Shown in pieces: positions 47,093 through 55,646 of a DNA stretch of 64,000 nucleotides. Under the pieces are notes generated by a model. It had not been told where the DNA came from. It worked only from the letters and a program-made list of their open reading frames with translations, and ran no database searches. Source of the DNA: Anaeromyxobacter dehalogenans 2CP-1 (GTDB lineage: Bacteria; Myxococcota; Myxococcia; Myxococcales; Anaeromyxobacteraceae); contig NC_011891.1 in NCBI RefSeq assembly GCF_000022145.1, positions 2,058,001-2,122,000 of the forward strand. Direction: 5' to 3'. The position numbers and the translations under genes are program-made. The stretch's first letter is position 1. Each line of letters opens with the position of its first letter.

Positions 47093-48250
47093 ATGCGGCG
47101 CCGCACCGCCAGACGCCTCGCCGTCGCGCTCGGGATCCTGCTCGTCCTCGGGATCGCGGCCCGGCTCGCGCTCGGTCCGATCGCCACCTGGCGGACGCGC
47201 AAGGTCCTGGCCGGCCTGGAGGGCATGCGCGGGACGTTCTCCGACGTGGAGATCCGGCTGCTCTCGCTGTCCTACGTCATCCACGACCTGCGCATCGTGA
47301 AGGTGGGCGCGGGCGGCGCGGCGCTGCCGTACCTGGAGGCCGAGCGCGTGGAGCTGGGCTTGTACGGCAAGGAGCTGCTGCACGGGAACGTGGTGGCAGG
47401 CGTCGAGCTGCGCCGGCCCAAGCTGAACCTGCTGGTCGGGAAGGCGCGCGAGCGCACGCAGGCGGCGAAGGAGGCGTCGGAGGCGGGGCGCGGCCTGGAG
47501 CGGCTGGCGCCGTTCCGGATCGATCGGGCCGAGGTGAAGGACGGCGAGCTGCTCTGGGTGGACGGCCGCGAGAAGGAGAAGCCGCGGCTGTGGTTCCACG
47601 GCATCGAGGCCACGCTCGAGAACTTCGCCACCCGCGCCGCGCTGGCGCGCCGGGAGCCCACCGTGCTCGCCGCGCGCGCCACCCTGCAGCGCTCCGGCAC
47701 CGTGTCGGTGTTCGCGACCGCGGACCCGCTCGCGAAGCAGCTCACCTTCGCCGGGCAGGGCACGGTCACCGGGCTGCGGCTCGCGGAGCTGGGCGAGCTG
47801 CTCGACGCGAAGACCGACCTCGTGCCGGAGAAGGGGACGCTCGACCTGTACGTGCGCTTCCGCGCCGAGGACGGCCGGCTCTCCGGCGGCGTGCGCCCGC
47901 TGGTGAAGGACGCCGAGCTGAAGGCCGGCGCGTCGGATCTCGGCACGCGGCTGAAGGCCATGCTCGCCGACGCGTCCCTGCACCTGTTCTCGGACGAGCG
48001 CGGCGGCAAGGAGGTCGTCGCGACCACCATCCCGATCGAGGGGAGCGTGCGAGGGCCGCAGGTGCAGGCGGTGCCGACCATCCTCGGCGTGCTGCGGAAC
48101 GCGTTCGTCCGCGGGCTGGCCGGCGGCCTCTCCGGCCTGCCGCCGCCGAAGGCGAAGGAGAAGCAGGGCACGCTGGAGCAGGCGCGGCGGGCGCTGTCGC
48201 CGGGGCACGGGCCGCCGCGGGCGCAGCCGCGGAAGGGCGAGAAGCGATGA
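47093..48250 (+). CDS. AsmA/DUF748-like envelope protein
   Basis: The 385-residue protein has one N-terminal membrane helix (residues ~9-30), then a long beta-rich periplasmic region with repeating V-E-L-x-L-Y-G-K-E-L-L-H-G and I-D-R-A-E-V-K-D-G-E-L-L-W segments typical of AsmA/DUF748 proteins. This superfamily is linked to lipid transport or outer-membrane assembly. The C-terminus is Lys-rich. It is translationally coupled to the next gene, a peptidoglycan-binding lipoprotein, by ATGA. The specific role is unknown. Confidence 0.75.
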   Translation: MRRRTARRLAVALGILLVLGIAARLALGPIATWRTRKVLAGLEGMRGTFSDVEIRLLSLSYVIHDLRIVKVGAGGAALPYLEAERVELGLYGKELLHGNVVAGVELRRPKLNLLVGKARERTQAAKEASEAGRGLERLAPFRIDRAEVKDGELLWVDGREKEKPRLWFHGIEATLENFATRAALARREPTVLAARATLQRSGTVSVFATADPLAKQLTFAGQGTVTGLRLAELGELLDAKTDLVPEKGTLDLYVRFRAEDGRLSGGVRPLVKDAELKAGASDLGTRLKAMLADASLHLFSDERGGKEVVATTIPIEGSVRGPQVQAVPTILGVLRNAFVRGLAGGLSGLPPPKAKEKQGTLEQARRALSPGHGPPRAQPRKGEKR

Positions 48251-48657
48251 GGGCCTGGCGCGCGCTCGCGCTGGCGGCGGCCCTGGGCTGCGCGACCGGC
48301 GGCAGGAGGGAGCCGGTGCGCCCGTCGCCGACCGGGGGCGCGGCCGAGGCGCCGGACCGGCCCGAGGAGCTCGGCGTCCCCCCGCGCGGCGAGCGCCCGC
48401 GCGTGCCGTCGTCGCCGGAGGCGCTGCTCGCCCCGGGCGCGGTCGGCGAGATCCAGGACGCGCTGCGCGACCGCGGCTACCTCGGCGCGCACCGCCGCGG
48501 CGAGCTCGACCGCGCCACCAGCGCCGCGCTGCGCCGCTTCCAGGAGGCCCAGGGGCTGGCCGCCACGGGCGCGCCGGATCGCGAGACGCTGCGGCGGCTC
48601 CACGTCGATCCCGCAAGGGCGTACGGGCGCGACGAGGGCCCCGGCGGCGGCTCGTGA
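48247..48657 (+). CDS. Lipoprotein with peptidoglycan-binding domain
   Basis: A 136-residue protein starting in the upstream stop (ATGA). It has a short signal with lipobox A-L-G-C, a Pro/Glu/Arg-rich linker and a PG_binding_1 domain: I-Q-D-A-L-R-D-R-G-Y-L-G ... A-L-R-R-F-Q-E-A-Q-G-L-A-A-T-G. It probably anchors in a membrane and contacts the cell wall. Pairing with the AsmA-like protein suggests a joint envelope function. Confidence 0.85.
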   Translation: MRAWRALALAAALGCATGGRREPVRPSPTGGAAEAPDRPEELGVPPRGERPRVPSSPEALLAPGAVGEIQDALRDRGYLGAHRRGELDRATSAALRRFQEAQGLAATGAPDRETLRRLHVDPARAYGRDEGPGGGS

Positions 48658-48697
48658 CGGGGCCCCCGCCGCGCGGCGCCGCTGGTACAGTCGGCGC

Positions 48698-49573
48698 GTG
48701 CGGTACTGCGAGGGACGGCCGGAGTCGGGCGCGCGCCCGCTGACGCCCGGCGAGCGGACCTGGGCGGCGGCGCTGCGCCGACGGCTGGCGCTCCGCGCGG
48801 TGCTGGCCGCGCTGGCGGGTCCGCTCGCGCTCGCGACCGTGCCGCTCGCACCGTGGTTCGCGCGGCACGTGATGCGCCTCGGCGAGCGCATGGCCTACGC
48901 CGCCGGCACCGGGTGGATGGGGCTGGTGCTGCTGCTCGGCGTGCCCGCGGCCGTGCTGCTGGTGCGCGACGGCCTCCGCGCCTGGCGGACGCTGGCCCGC
49001 GATCTCGACGAAGGGCTCGCGGTGCGCTTCGGCGAGGGCGCCGGCGCGCTCGAGCTGCTGCCCCGCAGCGGCCGGGTGCTGCCCGGCGGCGCGCGGGGCA
49101 GGGCGCGGCGCGTGGCGGTGGGCGAGGCCGCGGCGCTCCCGGCGGACCCGGTCACCTGGGCGCTGCCGGTGTCGGACGTGCCCGAGGCGCTGCAGGGCGG
49201 CGGCTGGGTGAAGCGCGCCCTCACGCCGGAGGAGAAGGACGAGATCGCCGCGTTCGCCGCCCGGGTGGCGCGCTTCCCATGGGCGCTCGCGATCCTCACG
49301 CTGGCGCTGCTCGCGGCGGCGGCCGGCCGGGCGGGCGCGCACGCGGCCGCGCCGGCCACGGCCGCGCTGTGGGTGCTCGCGGCGGGGCTGGGCTGGTGGC
49401 GGGTGGCGAGCGCGCGCGCCATGGCGGCGCGGCTGCGCGCCGACGTGCGCGAGGGCTGGGTGATGCGCGCCACCGCGGGCGCGGCCGCCGGCGACGAGAT
49501 GCTGCCGGACTCGCGCGCGGCCTGGGCGCGCGCGGGCGCCCCGGCGCCGTGGCGGCTGCGGCGCCGGGCGTGA
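48698..49573 (+). CDS. Integral membrane protein of unknown function
   Basis: The 291-residue product starts at a GTG (48698) without a clear ribosome site. Hydrophobic segments lie near residues 32-54, 68-88 and a pair at 197-230. Between them is a soluble stretch with A-L-T-P-E-E-K-D-E-I-A-A-F-A. I recognise no family. It lies 40 bp after the lipoprotein gene in the same direction, so it may share the transcript. Confidence 0.65.
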   Translation: MRYCEGRPESGARPLTPGERTWAAALRRRLALRAVLAALAGPLALATVPLAPWFARHVMRLGERMAYAAGTGWMGLVLLLGVPAAVLLVRDGLRAWRTLARDLDEGLAVRFGEGAGALELLPRSGRVLPGGARGRARRVAVGEAAALPADPVTWALPVSDVPEALQGGGWVKRALTPEEKDEIAAFAARVARFPWALAILTLALLAAAAGRAGAHAAAPATAALWVLAAGLGWWRVASARAMAARLRADVREGWVMRATAGAAAGDEMLPDSRAAWARAGAPAPWRLRRRA

Positions 49574-49623
49574 GGCCTCGAAGAGGGGCGACGCGTCGAC
49601 CTCGGCCCGCTCATCCCGGGCGT

Positions 49624-49643
49624 CGCGCGGCCTCGGCCGCGCG
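49624..49643. repeat. REP-like hairpin
   Basis: CGCGCGGCC-TC-GGCCGCGCG is a perfect 9-bp stem. With its flanks (CGGGATGAGCGGG on the opposite strand) it is homologous to the element at 9441-9530. It lies just after the membrane protein gene, between convergent genes. Confidence 0.6.
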
Positions 49644-49679
49644 GAGTCGAGCGGCGCGGCGATCGATCCCTCAGAGCGC

Positions 49680-49829
49680 GTGAATCCATCCCCGGACCGA
49701 GCCAGGCGGTCGAGACGCGAGCAGCGCGAGGCGCGACGACCGAGCATGCCCCGAGGCATGTGCAGGGAGGAGCAACGAAGCGATGCGACGCGGATCGGCC
49801 GCCGCGGCGACGGGAGGGGATGGGTTCAC
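49680..49829. repeat. 150-bp element bounded by 14-bp inverted repeats
   Basis: GTGAATCCATCCCC (49680-49693) and GGGGATGGGTTCAC (49816-49829) are inverted copies matching at 13 of 14 bases. Inside are a GACCG...CGGTC stem (49695-49711) and a CATGCC...GGCATG hairpin. No coding frame is evident. It could be a small non-autonomous mobile element or a large folded intergenic repeat. Confidence 0.5.
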
Positions 49830-49835
49830 GCTCTC

Positions 49836-50417
49836 TCAGGGCTCCACGTCGCGCGCCGCCGCCCACCTGTGCTCGGGCGGGCGGTACGCGGCGAGCTTGT
49901 CGAGGAGCTCCGCCGGATCGCGCGCCACCTGAAGCATGGCGCGGTACTCGGGCCGCATGAAGCCCTCCTTCACCGCGTGGTCCGCCATCGCCAGCAGCGG
50001 CGCGAAGTAGCCGGACACGTCCAGGACGCCGAGCGGCTTGCGGTGGATGCCGAGCTGCGCCCAGGTCCAGATCTCGAACAGCTCCTCGTAGGTGCCGGCC
50101 CCACCCGGCAGCGCCACGAACGCGTCGGTCAGCTTCGCCATGAGCGCCTTGCGCTCGTGCATGGTCTCGACCACGTGCTGCGCGGTGAGGCGCTGGTGCG
50201 CCACCTCGCGCTCGACCAGCGTGCGGGGGATGACGCCCACCACCTCTCCGCCGGCGGCGAGCGCGGCGTCGGCGGCGAGGCCCATCAGGCCCACCCGCCC
50301 GCCGCCGAACACCATCCCGATGCCGCGCCGGCCGAGCAGGGCGCCGGTGTCGCGGGCGGCGGCCGCGTACTCGGGCCGGACACCGCTGGAAGAGCCGCAG
50401 AAGATGCAGATCCGCAT
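49836..50417 (-). CDS. LOG-family protein (cytokinin riboside 5'-monophosphate phosphoribohydrolase type)
   Basis: The 193-residue product has the Rossmann-like opening I-C-I-F-C-G-S-S-S-G, G-G-G-R-V-G-L-M-G and the LOG signature L-P-G-G-A-G-T-Y-E-E-L. LOG enzymes hydrolyse nucleotide 5'-monophosphates at the N-glycosidic bond, with AMP or modified AMP as substrates. The start is the ATG at 50417, at the conserved N-terminus; an upstream in-frame start at 50462 is unlikely. It is divergent from pepD. Confidence 0.93.
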   Translation of the reverse strand: MRICIFCGSSSGVRPEYAAAARDTGALLGRRGIGMVFGGGRVGLMGLAADAALAAGGEVVGVIPRTLVEREVAHQRLTAQHVVETMHERKALMAKLTDAFVALPGGAGTYEELFEIWTWAQLGIHRKPLGVLDVSGYFAPLLAMADHAVKEGFMRPEYRAMLQVARDPAELLDKLAAYRPPEHRWAAARDVEP

Positions 50418-50630
50418 GGAGGGGAGCGCTCCGGGAGTGTGGAGGGCGTCGGTATAGCGCATCGGGCGGACGCCCGCCGCAGGGAGACGCGAGCCGGCCG
50501 TCCGTGACGCGGCCGCGGCCGCCGCGCGAGGGCGTTCCGCCGCGCCGGCTTCCTGCTAGGCTTCGCGCGCACGGAGCCCGCCCGCACGGTGCGGGGACCG
50601 CATCCGCGAACCTTCGCAACGGGAGCACGC

Positions 50631-52085
50631 ATGTCCGCCGATCTCGGAACCCTCGAGCCCAGGGCCCTCTGGAGCTACTTCCTCGACCTCTCGCGGATCC
50701 CGCGCAGCTCGAAGAACGAGGCGGCGGCCGCCGCCTGGGTCGCCGGGGAGGCGACCCGGCTCGGCTGCGAGGTGGAGCGCGACGCCATCGGGAACGTGCT
50801 GGTCCGCAAGCGCGCCTCGCCGGGTCGCGAGGGCCGGCCGGCCCTGGCGCTGCAGGGCCACCTCGACATGGTGTGCGAGAAGAACGAGGGCACGCCGCAC
50901 GACTTCGAGAAGGATCCGATCCAGGTGTGGCGCGACGGCGAGGTCCTGCGCGCGCGGGGCACCACGCTCGGCGCCGACAACGGCGTGGGCGTGGCCGCGG
51001 CGCTGGCGGTGCTGGCCTCGCGCGACCTCGCCCACCCCGCCATCGAGGCGCTGTTCACGGTGGACGAGGAGACCGGCCTCACCGGCGCGAACAACCTGAA
51101 GGCCGGCTGGCTGCGCGCGCCGCGCCTGCTCAACCTCGACAGCGAGGAGGAGGGCGAGCTGACCATCGGCTGCGCCGGGGGCGTGGACACCGTCGCGTCG
51201 CGCGCGCTCGCCGTCGCGCCGGCGCCGGAAGGCCGGACCGCGCTGCGGCTGCGGGTGATGGGCCTGAAGGGCGGCCACTCCGGCGTGGACATCGCGGCCG
51301 GCCGCGGGAACGCGGTCCGCCTGCTGGGGCAGGTGCTCGAGGCGCTGGTCGCGAGGCACGGCCTCGAGGTCGCCGCGCTGAAGGGCGGCAACAAGCGGAA
51401 CGCCATCCCGCGCGAGGCCTCGGCGGTGGTGCGGGTCGAGCCGGCCCGCGAGGCGGCGCTCCGCGCGGACGTGGCGGCGCTGGCGCAGGACTGGAAGGCA
51501 GCGCTGGGCGCGTTCGATCCCGGCCTCACGATCGTCCTCGAGCCCGGCGCGGCGACGCAGGTGATCGCGGCCGCCGACGCGCGCGCGGTGATCGGGCTGC
51601 TCGTGGCGGGGCCGCACGGCGTGGAGGCGATGAGCCCGGACATCCCGGGGCTGGTGCAGACCTCCACGAACCTCGCCATCGTGGACGCGGACGCGACGAC
51701 GGGGCGGGCCGAGGTCTGCTTCCTCACGCGCAGCGCCATCGACGCCTCCAAGCGCGCGCTGGCGGCCCGGATCGCCGCCATCGCGGCGCTGGCCGGGTTC
51801 GAGGCCCGGCACTCCGGCGGCTACCCCGGCTGGAAGCCGGAGCCGGGGTCCGGGATGGTGAAGCTGGTGAACGGGGTCCACCAGGCGCTGTTCGGGAAGC
51901 CGATGCTGGTGAAGGCCATCCACGCCGGCCTGGAGTGCGGCCTCATCGGCGAGAAGTACCCGGGCATGGAGATGGCCTCCATCGGCCCGAGCATGTGGGA
52001 CGCGCACACGCCGGACGAGCGGGTCTCGATCGCGTCGGTGGCGGCGTTCTGGCGCCTGCTCACCGCGATCCTGGAGCAGGCGTAG
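50631..52085 (+). CDS. pepD: Aminoacyl-histidine dipeptidase (beta-Ala-His dipeptidase)
   Basis: PepD is a zinc metallopeptidase of family M20 that hydrolyses Xaa-His dipeptides in the cytoplasm. The 484-residue protein has metal-ligand segments L-Q-G-H-L-D-M-V, T-L-G-A-D-N-G-V-G, V-D-E-E-T-G-L-T-G and L-N-L-D-S-E-E-E. It also has G-L-K-G-G-H-S-G in the lid domain and a C-terminal H-A-G-L-E-C-G. Length matches the family. The ATG at 50631 follows GGGAGC. Its 3' end overlaps the convergent plsC-like gene by 26 bp. Confidence 0.95.
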   Translation: MSADLGTLEPRALWSYFLDLSRIPRSSKNEAAAAAWVAGEATRLGCEVERDAIGNVLVRKRASPGREGRPALALQGHLDMVCEKNEGTPHDFEKDPIQVWRDGEVLRARGTTLGADNGVGVAAALAVLASRDLAHPAIEALFTVDEETGLTGANNLKAGWLRAPRLLNLDSEEEGELTIGCAGGVDTVASRALAVAPAPEGRTALRLRVMGLKGGHSGVDIAAGRGNAVRLLGQVLEALVARHGLEVAALKGGNKRNAIPREASAVVRVEPAREAALRADVAALAQDWKAALGAFDPGLTIVLEPGAATQVIAAADARAVIGLLVAGPHGVEAMSPDIPGLVQTSTNLAIVDADATTGRAEVCFLTRSAIDASKRALAARIAAIAALAGFEARHSGGYPGWKPEPGSGMVKLVNGVHQALFGKPMLVKAIHAGLECGLIGEKYPGMEMASIGPSMWDAHTPDERVSIASVAAFWRLLTAILEQA

Positions 52086-52839
52086 CCGGCGCGGCCCGCG
52101 GCGGCGCGGCGGGGGCCTCCAGCTCCGCCAGCGCCGCCGCGATCCGGCCGCGCACCTCCTCGCGGAGCGCATCCACGTCGGCCGGCGTCCGGCCCACGGT
52201 CGGCACCGGCGGCAGGATCCGCACCTGGATGGTGGCGGGCCGGATGGCCGCGCGGTCCGGCGGCATGGCGCGCCAGGCGCCGGAGATCGCCACCGGCACG
52301 ATGGGCACGCCCAGGTCCACGGCCAGGCGGAACGGTCCGGCGTGGAACGGCTGGAGCAGGCCGTCGCGGGTGCGGTGCCCCTCGGCGAACAGGCCCACCG
52401 GCACCCCCGCCTCCAGCCAGCGCCGCATCGCCGCCAGCGCCGCCGCGCCGCTGGCGCGATCGCCGCGCTTCACCGGCACGTAGCCGGCGAGGTGGAACGC
52501 CCAGCCGAGCCAGGGCAGCCGGAATGCCTCCACCTTGCCGAGCCACTTCATGTTGCGGGGCAGGCACGCGACCGCGATCGCGTCCACGATGGACTGGTGG
52601 TTCGGCACGACCACGAACGTGGCGGGCGGCGGCGGGAGCGACCCCTCGATGCGCGCCGGCCAGAGCGGCGCGTGGCGCAGCAGCACCTCGCCCAGCCAGC
52701 GGAGCAGCTCGCTCACCGCCATCCGCCGCCGGTCGAACGGCGCGGTGAGCAGGAACAGGCCGAGCGCGAGCGGGAAGGACACGGCCACCACCGCCCCGGC
52801 GAGCGCGTAGGTGAGGGCGGTGGCGAGCAGGCGGCGCAC
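52060..52839 (-). CDS. plsC: 1-acyl-sn-glycerol-3-phosphate acyltransferase (PlsC family)
   Basis: The 259-residue enzyme begins with a hydrophobic helix (residues ~5-30) and has the acyltransferase motifs V-P-N-H-Q-S-I-V-D (NHx4D), a block II-like K-W-L-G-K-V-E-A-F and F-A-E-G-H-R-T-R-D. It should add the second acyl chain to lysophosphatidate at the inner membrane. The start is a GTG at 52839. The tail is Ala/Pro-rich. It is divergent from the RNase HI gene. Confidence 0.9.
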   Translation of the reverse strand: MRRLLATALTYALAGAVVAVSFPLALGLFLLTAPFDRRRMAVSELLRWLGEVLLRHAPLWPARIEGSLPPPPATFVVVPNHQSIVDAIAVACLPRNMKWLGKVEAFRLPWLGWAFHLAGYVPVKRGDRASGAAALAAMRRWLEAGVPVGLFAEGHRTRDGLLQPFHAGPFRLAVDLGVPIVPVAISGAWRAMPPDRAAIRPATIQVRILPPVPTVGRTPADVDALREEVRGRIAAALAELEAPAAPPRAAPATPAPGSR

Positions 52840-52923
52840 GGGAACAGGGTAGCGGGCCGGGCGCCCGCCGGCCACGCTGCGCCCCGAGGTGCTGTCAGGG
52901 CGGCGGGGTAGGGTGCGCGCCCC

Positions 52924-53475
52924 ATGTCCCAGGCCCGCTTCATCGCCTTCTCCGACGGCTCGGCGCTCGTGAACCCCGGCGGCCCGGGCGGCACCGGCTT
53001 CGTGGTGCTCGACCGCGCCCGCCCGGCCTACCGGTTCGGCGGCACGCGCTGGGTCGAGGACGGGCCGAACGCCGTCACCAACAACCGCATGGAGCTGCGG
53101 GCGGTGCTGGAGGCGCTGGAGGGGCTCCCGGGCGGCGAGCAGGTCGAGGTGATCTCCGACTCGCGCTACGTGGTGGACGCGCTCTCCCGGTGGATCCACG
53201 GCTGGCGCAAGAAGGGCTGGCGCACCGCGAGCGGCGAGCCGGTGCTGAACCGGGACCTCATCGAGGCGCTCGACGCGCGCGCCAGCGCGCTGACCGTCCG
53301 CTACACCTGGGTGCGCGGGCACGACGGGCACGCGGTGAACGAGGTGGTGGACCAGCTCGCGCAGGCGGCCGCGCGCGGCGTGGCCGGTCCGGGCGAGGCC
53401 GAGGTCGTGGCGGCGCTGCGGGCGGAGGCGTTCCTGGCCGGCGGCTCGGCGGCGCCCCGCTCCTCGCGCGCCTGA
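52924..53475 (+). CDS. rnhA: Ribonuclease HI
   Basis: RNase HI cleaves the RNA strand of RNA:DNA hybrids. The 183-residue protein has the four acidic catalytic residues in place: Asp in F-S-D-G-S, Glu in N-R-M-E-L-R-A, Asp in I-S-D-S-R-Y-V-V and Asp in V-N-E-V-V-D-Q-L-A. The His in V-R-G-H-D-G-H is also present. A W-R-K-K-G-W basic handle is kept. A C-terminal tail of about 30 residues is extra to the E. coli protein (155). Confidence 0.93.
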   Translation: MSQARFIAFSDGSALVNPGGPGGTGFVVLDRARPAYRFGGTRWVEDGPNAVTNNRMELRAVLEALEGLPGGEQVEVISDSRYVVDALSRWIHGWRKKGWRTASGEPVLNRDLIEALDARASALTVRYTWVRGHDGHAVNEVVDQLAQAAARGVAGPGEAEVVAALRAEAFLAGGSAAPRSSRA

Positions 53476-53546
53476 CCGTGCACCGGACGCGGGCGGCGCG
53501 GCCGAGGCTCCCGCCGCGGCGCGGGCGGCCGCATCGTGTGGCGGAG

Positions 53547-54563
53547 ATGCCGCCGCTGACCCGCCGGGACTTCCTCCGCGCCGCGCTCGCCGCGACCGTG
53601 CTCCCGGCCGCCGGCTGCGGCGGGGGCGCGCGCATGGGCGACGGGCGGGGAGGGGGCGCGGACGAGGTCCCGCGGCGGGCGCTGGGCCGCACCGGCGAGA
53701 CGGTGTCGATCGTCGGGCTGGGCGGCTTCCACCTGGCGGTGCCGGCCTCCGAGCAGGAGAGCCTCCGCATCCTCCGCACCGCGGTGGACGGCGGCATCAC
53801 GTTCCTCGACAACTGCTGGGACTACCACGACGGCGAGAGCGAGCGCCGGATGGGCAAGGCGCTCCGCGACGGCTACCGCGACCGCGTGTTCCTGATGACG
53901 AAGGTGGACGGGCGGACGAAGGCGTCGGCGACGCAGCAGCTCGAGGAGTCGCTCCGCCGGCTCGAGACCGATCACGTGGACCTGCTGCAGCTCCACGAGG
54001 TGATCCGCGACGACGACCCGGGCCGGACGTTCGCGCCCGGGGGCGCCGCCGAGGCGCTGCTGGAGGCGCGCCGGGCCGGGAAGGCGCGCTTCCTCGGCTT
54101 CACCGGCCACAAGTCGCCCGACATCCACCTCGCCATGCTCGCGGCCGCCGGGGCGCACGGCTTCCGCTTCGACACCGTGCAGATGCCGCTCAACGTGCTC
54201 GACGCCCACTTCCGCAGCTTCGAGCACCGCGTGCTGCCGGCGCTCCTGGAGCAGGGCATCGCGCCGCTCGGCATGAAGCCGATGGCGGACGCGCGCATCG
54301 TCCAGCGGAACATCGCCTCGGCCGAGGAGTGCCTGCGCTACGCCATGAGCCTGCCGGTCGCGACCGTGATCACCGGCTGCGACGCGCTCGAGCGCGTGGA
54401 GCAGGCGCTGCGGGTCGCGCGGGGCTTCCGGCCGCTCGCCGAGGCGGACGTGAGCGCGCTCCTCGCCCGCACCGCGCCGGCGGCCGCGAGCGGCGCGGAC
54501 GAGCGGTACAAGACGACCGACGGGTACGACGCCACCACCCACAACCCGAGCTGGCTGGGGTGA
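53547..54563 (+). CDS. Aldo/keto reductase with Tat/lipoprotein signal
   Basis: The 338-residue protein begins with a twin-arginine motif (T-R-R-D-F-L-R-A-A-L) and a lipobox-like P-A-A-G-C, so it is probably a folded, exported lipoprotein. After a Gly/Arg linker comes an aldo/keto reductase barrel with L-G-R-T-G-E-T-V-S-I-V-G-L-G-G, catalytic D-N-C-W-D-Y-H and the lysine in T-K-V-D-G. Most relatives are cytoplasmic NADPH enzymes, so periplasmic cofactor supply is an open point. The start could also be the GTG at 53538. The C-terminus ends ...H-N-P-S-W-L-G. Confidence 0.87.
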   Translation: MPPLTRRDFLRAALAATVLPAAGCGGGARMGDGRGGGADEVPRRALGRTGETVSIVGLGGFHLAVPASEQESLRILRTAVDGGITFLDNCWDYHDGESERRMGKALRDGYRDRVFLMTKVDGRTKASATQQLEESLRRLETDHVDLLQLHEVIRDDDPGRTFAPGGAAEALLEARRAGKARFLGFTGHKSPDIHLAMLAAAGAHGFRFDTVQMPLNVLDAHFRSFEHRVLPALLEQGIAPLGMKPMADARIVQRNIASAEECLRYAMSLPVATVITGCDALERVEQALRVARGFRPLAEADVSALLARTAPAAASGADERYKTTDGYDATTHNPSWLG

Positions 54564-54575
54564 GGCCGGGCCGGG

Positions 54576-55100
54576 CTACCCGGCGTCGGAGCCGGGCTCG
54601 TCCGCGTCCTCCTCCTCGAGGTCCGGCCCGCGCGGCAGCTTCTCCATCTTCTCGCGCACCAGCCGCTGGTGCTTCAGCTCCTCGCCCTGCAGCTCGGTGA
54701 AGAGCTTGCGCACCTCGGGATCGCGCACCTGCTCGAGCGCGGCCGTGAAGAAGTCGTACGCCTTCTCCTCGGAGGCGAGCGCCACCTCCATGGCCTGGCG
54801 CGCCGACATGAACACGCGCGGCGCGGTGACGTCGGGCGCCTCGACGTCCTCGACGGCGTCCGGGGAGACGTGCGCCGGCGCGGCGCCGAACAGCTTCGCG
54901 CGCCGCTCGGCCAGCTCGGTGCGGTGCCGGGCCTCGTAGCTCGCCATCATGCGGAACATGTCGGACGCGTCGCCGGCGTACCGGCCGCCCACCAGCTTCG
55001 TGAACTCCTCGTACCGGCCCTGCGCCTCCTGCTCGATGCCGATGGCGAGGTCGAGCGCGTCCTGCAGGCTCAGGCTGGAATAGTCGATGGTCGTGGTCAC
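54576..55100 (-). CDS. Rubrerythrin/ferritin-like diiron protein
   Basis: A 174-residue four-helix bundle protein. Two E...E-x-x-H sets supply a diiron site: I-E-Q-E-A-Q-G-R-Y with Y-E-A-R-H, and S-E-E-K-A-Y-D-F-F with E-E-L-K-H. A loop with D-V-E-A-P-D-V-T-A-P joins the halves and the tail is acidic. There is no rubredoxin domain. It probably handles peroxide or iron. The start is a GTG at 55100 preceded by GGAGG. It converges on the aldo/keto reductase gene with a 12-bp gap. Confidence 0.87.
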   Translation of the reverse strand: MTTTIDYSSLSLQDALDLAIGIEQEAQGRYEEFTKLVGGRYAGDASDMFRMMASYEARHRTELAERRAKLFGAAPAHVSPDAVEDVEAPDVTAPRVFMSARQAMEVALASEEKAYDFFTAALEQVRDPEVRKLFTELQGEELKHQRLVREKMEKLPRGPDLEEEDADEPGSDAG

Positions 55101-55227
55101 GTGCCCCCTCCTGTCTCCGGTGGATCGCGGACGGGGAGCACCTAACGGCGGGCCGGGCGGGTTGCGACGGCCGCCGCGGCCTCCTCTCGGGGGCCAGCGC
55201 AGGAGGGCGGCGGCCGGACGCGGACCG

Positions 55228-55551
55228 TCAGTAAACCGAGAGCAGCTCCACCTCGAACACCAGCGTGGCGCCGGGCGGGATCTCCGGGGGCGCGCCGCGC
55301 GCCCCGTAGGCCAGCTCCGGCGGCAGCGTCAGCTTCCGCTTCCCGCCGACCTTCATCCCGGCGACGCCGCGGTCCCAGCCCTCGATCACCTCGCCGGCGC
55401 CGAGCCGGAAGGAGAACGGGCTGCCGCCCACCGACGAGTCGAACTGCTTCCCGTCGAGGAGCCAGCCCGTGTAGTGGACCTCGACCGTCTTGCCCCGGAC
55501 CGCCTCCGGGCCCTTCCCCTTCACCAGCTCCTCGATCTTCGGCTTGGCCAT
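55228..55551 (-). CDS. FKBP-type peptidyl-prolyl cis-trans isomerase
   Basis: A single-domain, 107-residue FKBP without a signal peptide, so cytoplasmic. It has the drug-pocket residues V-H-Y-T-G-W, F-D-S-S, V-I-E-G-W-D, G-G-K-R-K-L, Y-G-A-R-G and [13 protein letters not shown]. It speeds proline isomerisation during folding. It may share a promoter with neither neighbour: gaps of about 100-130 bp lie on both sides. Confidence 0.96.
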   Translation of the reverse strand: MAKPKIEELVKGKGPEAVRGKTVEVHYTGWLLDGKQFDSSVGGSPFSFRLGAGEVIEGWDRGVAGMKVGGKRKLTLPPELAYGARGAPPEIPPGATLVFEVELLSVY

Positions 55552-55646
55552 GCGCGTGCGCTCCTCGACGGGTGTGGCGCGTAGGGTAGCCGCGCGCGGC
55601 CCGGCGCGCCACGCGGGGACGCCGGGCGGCGGGCAGCCGTCGCGAG

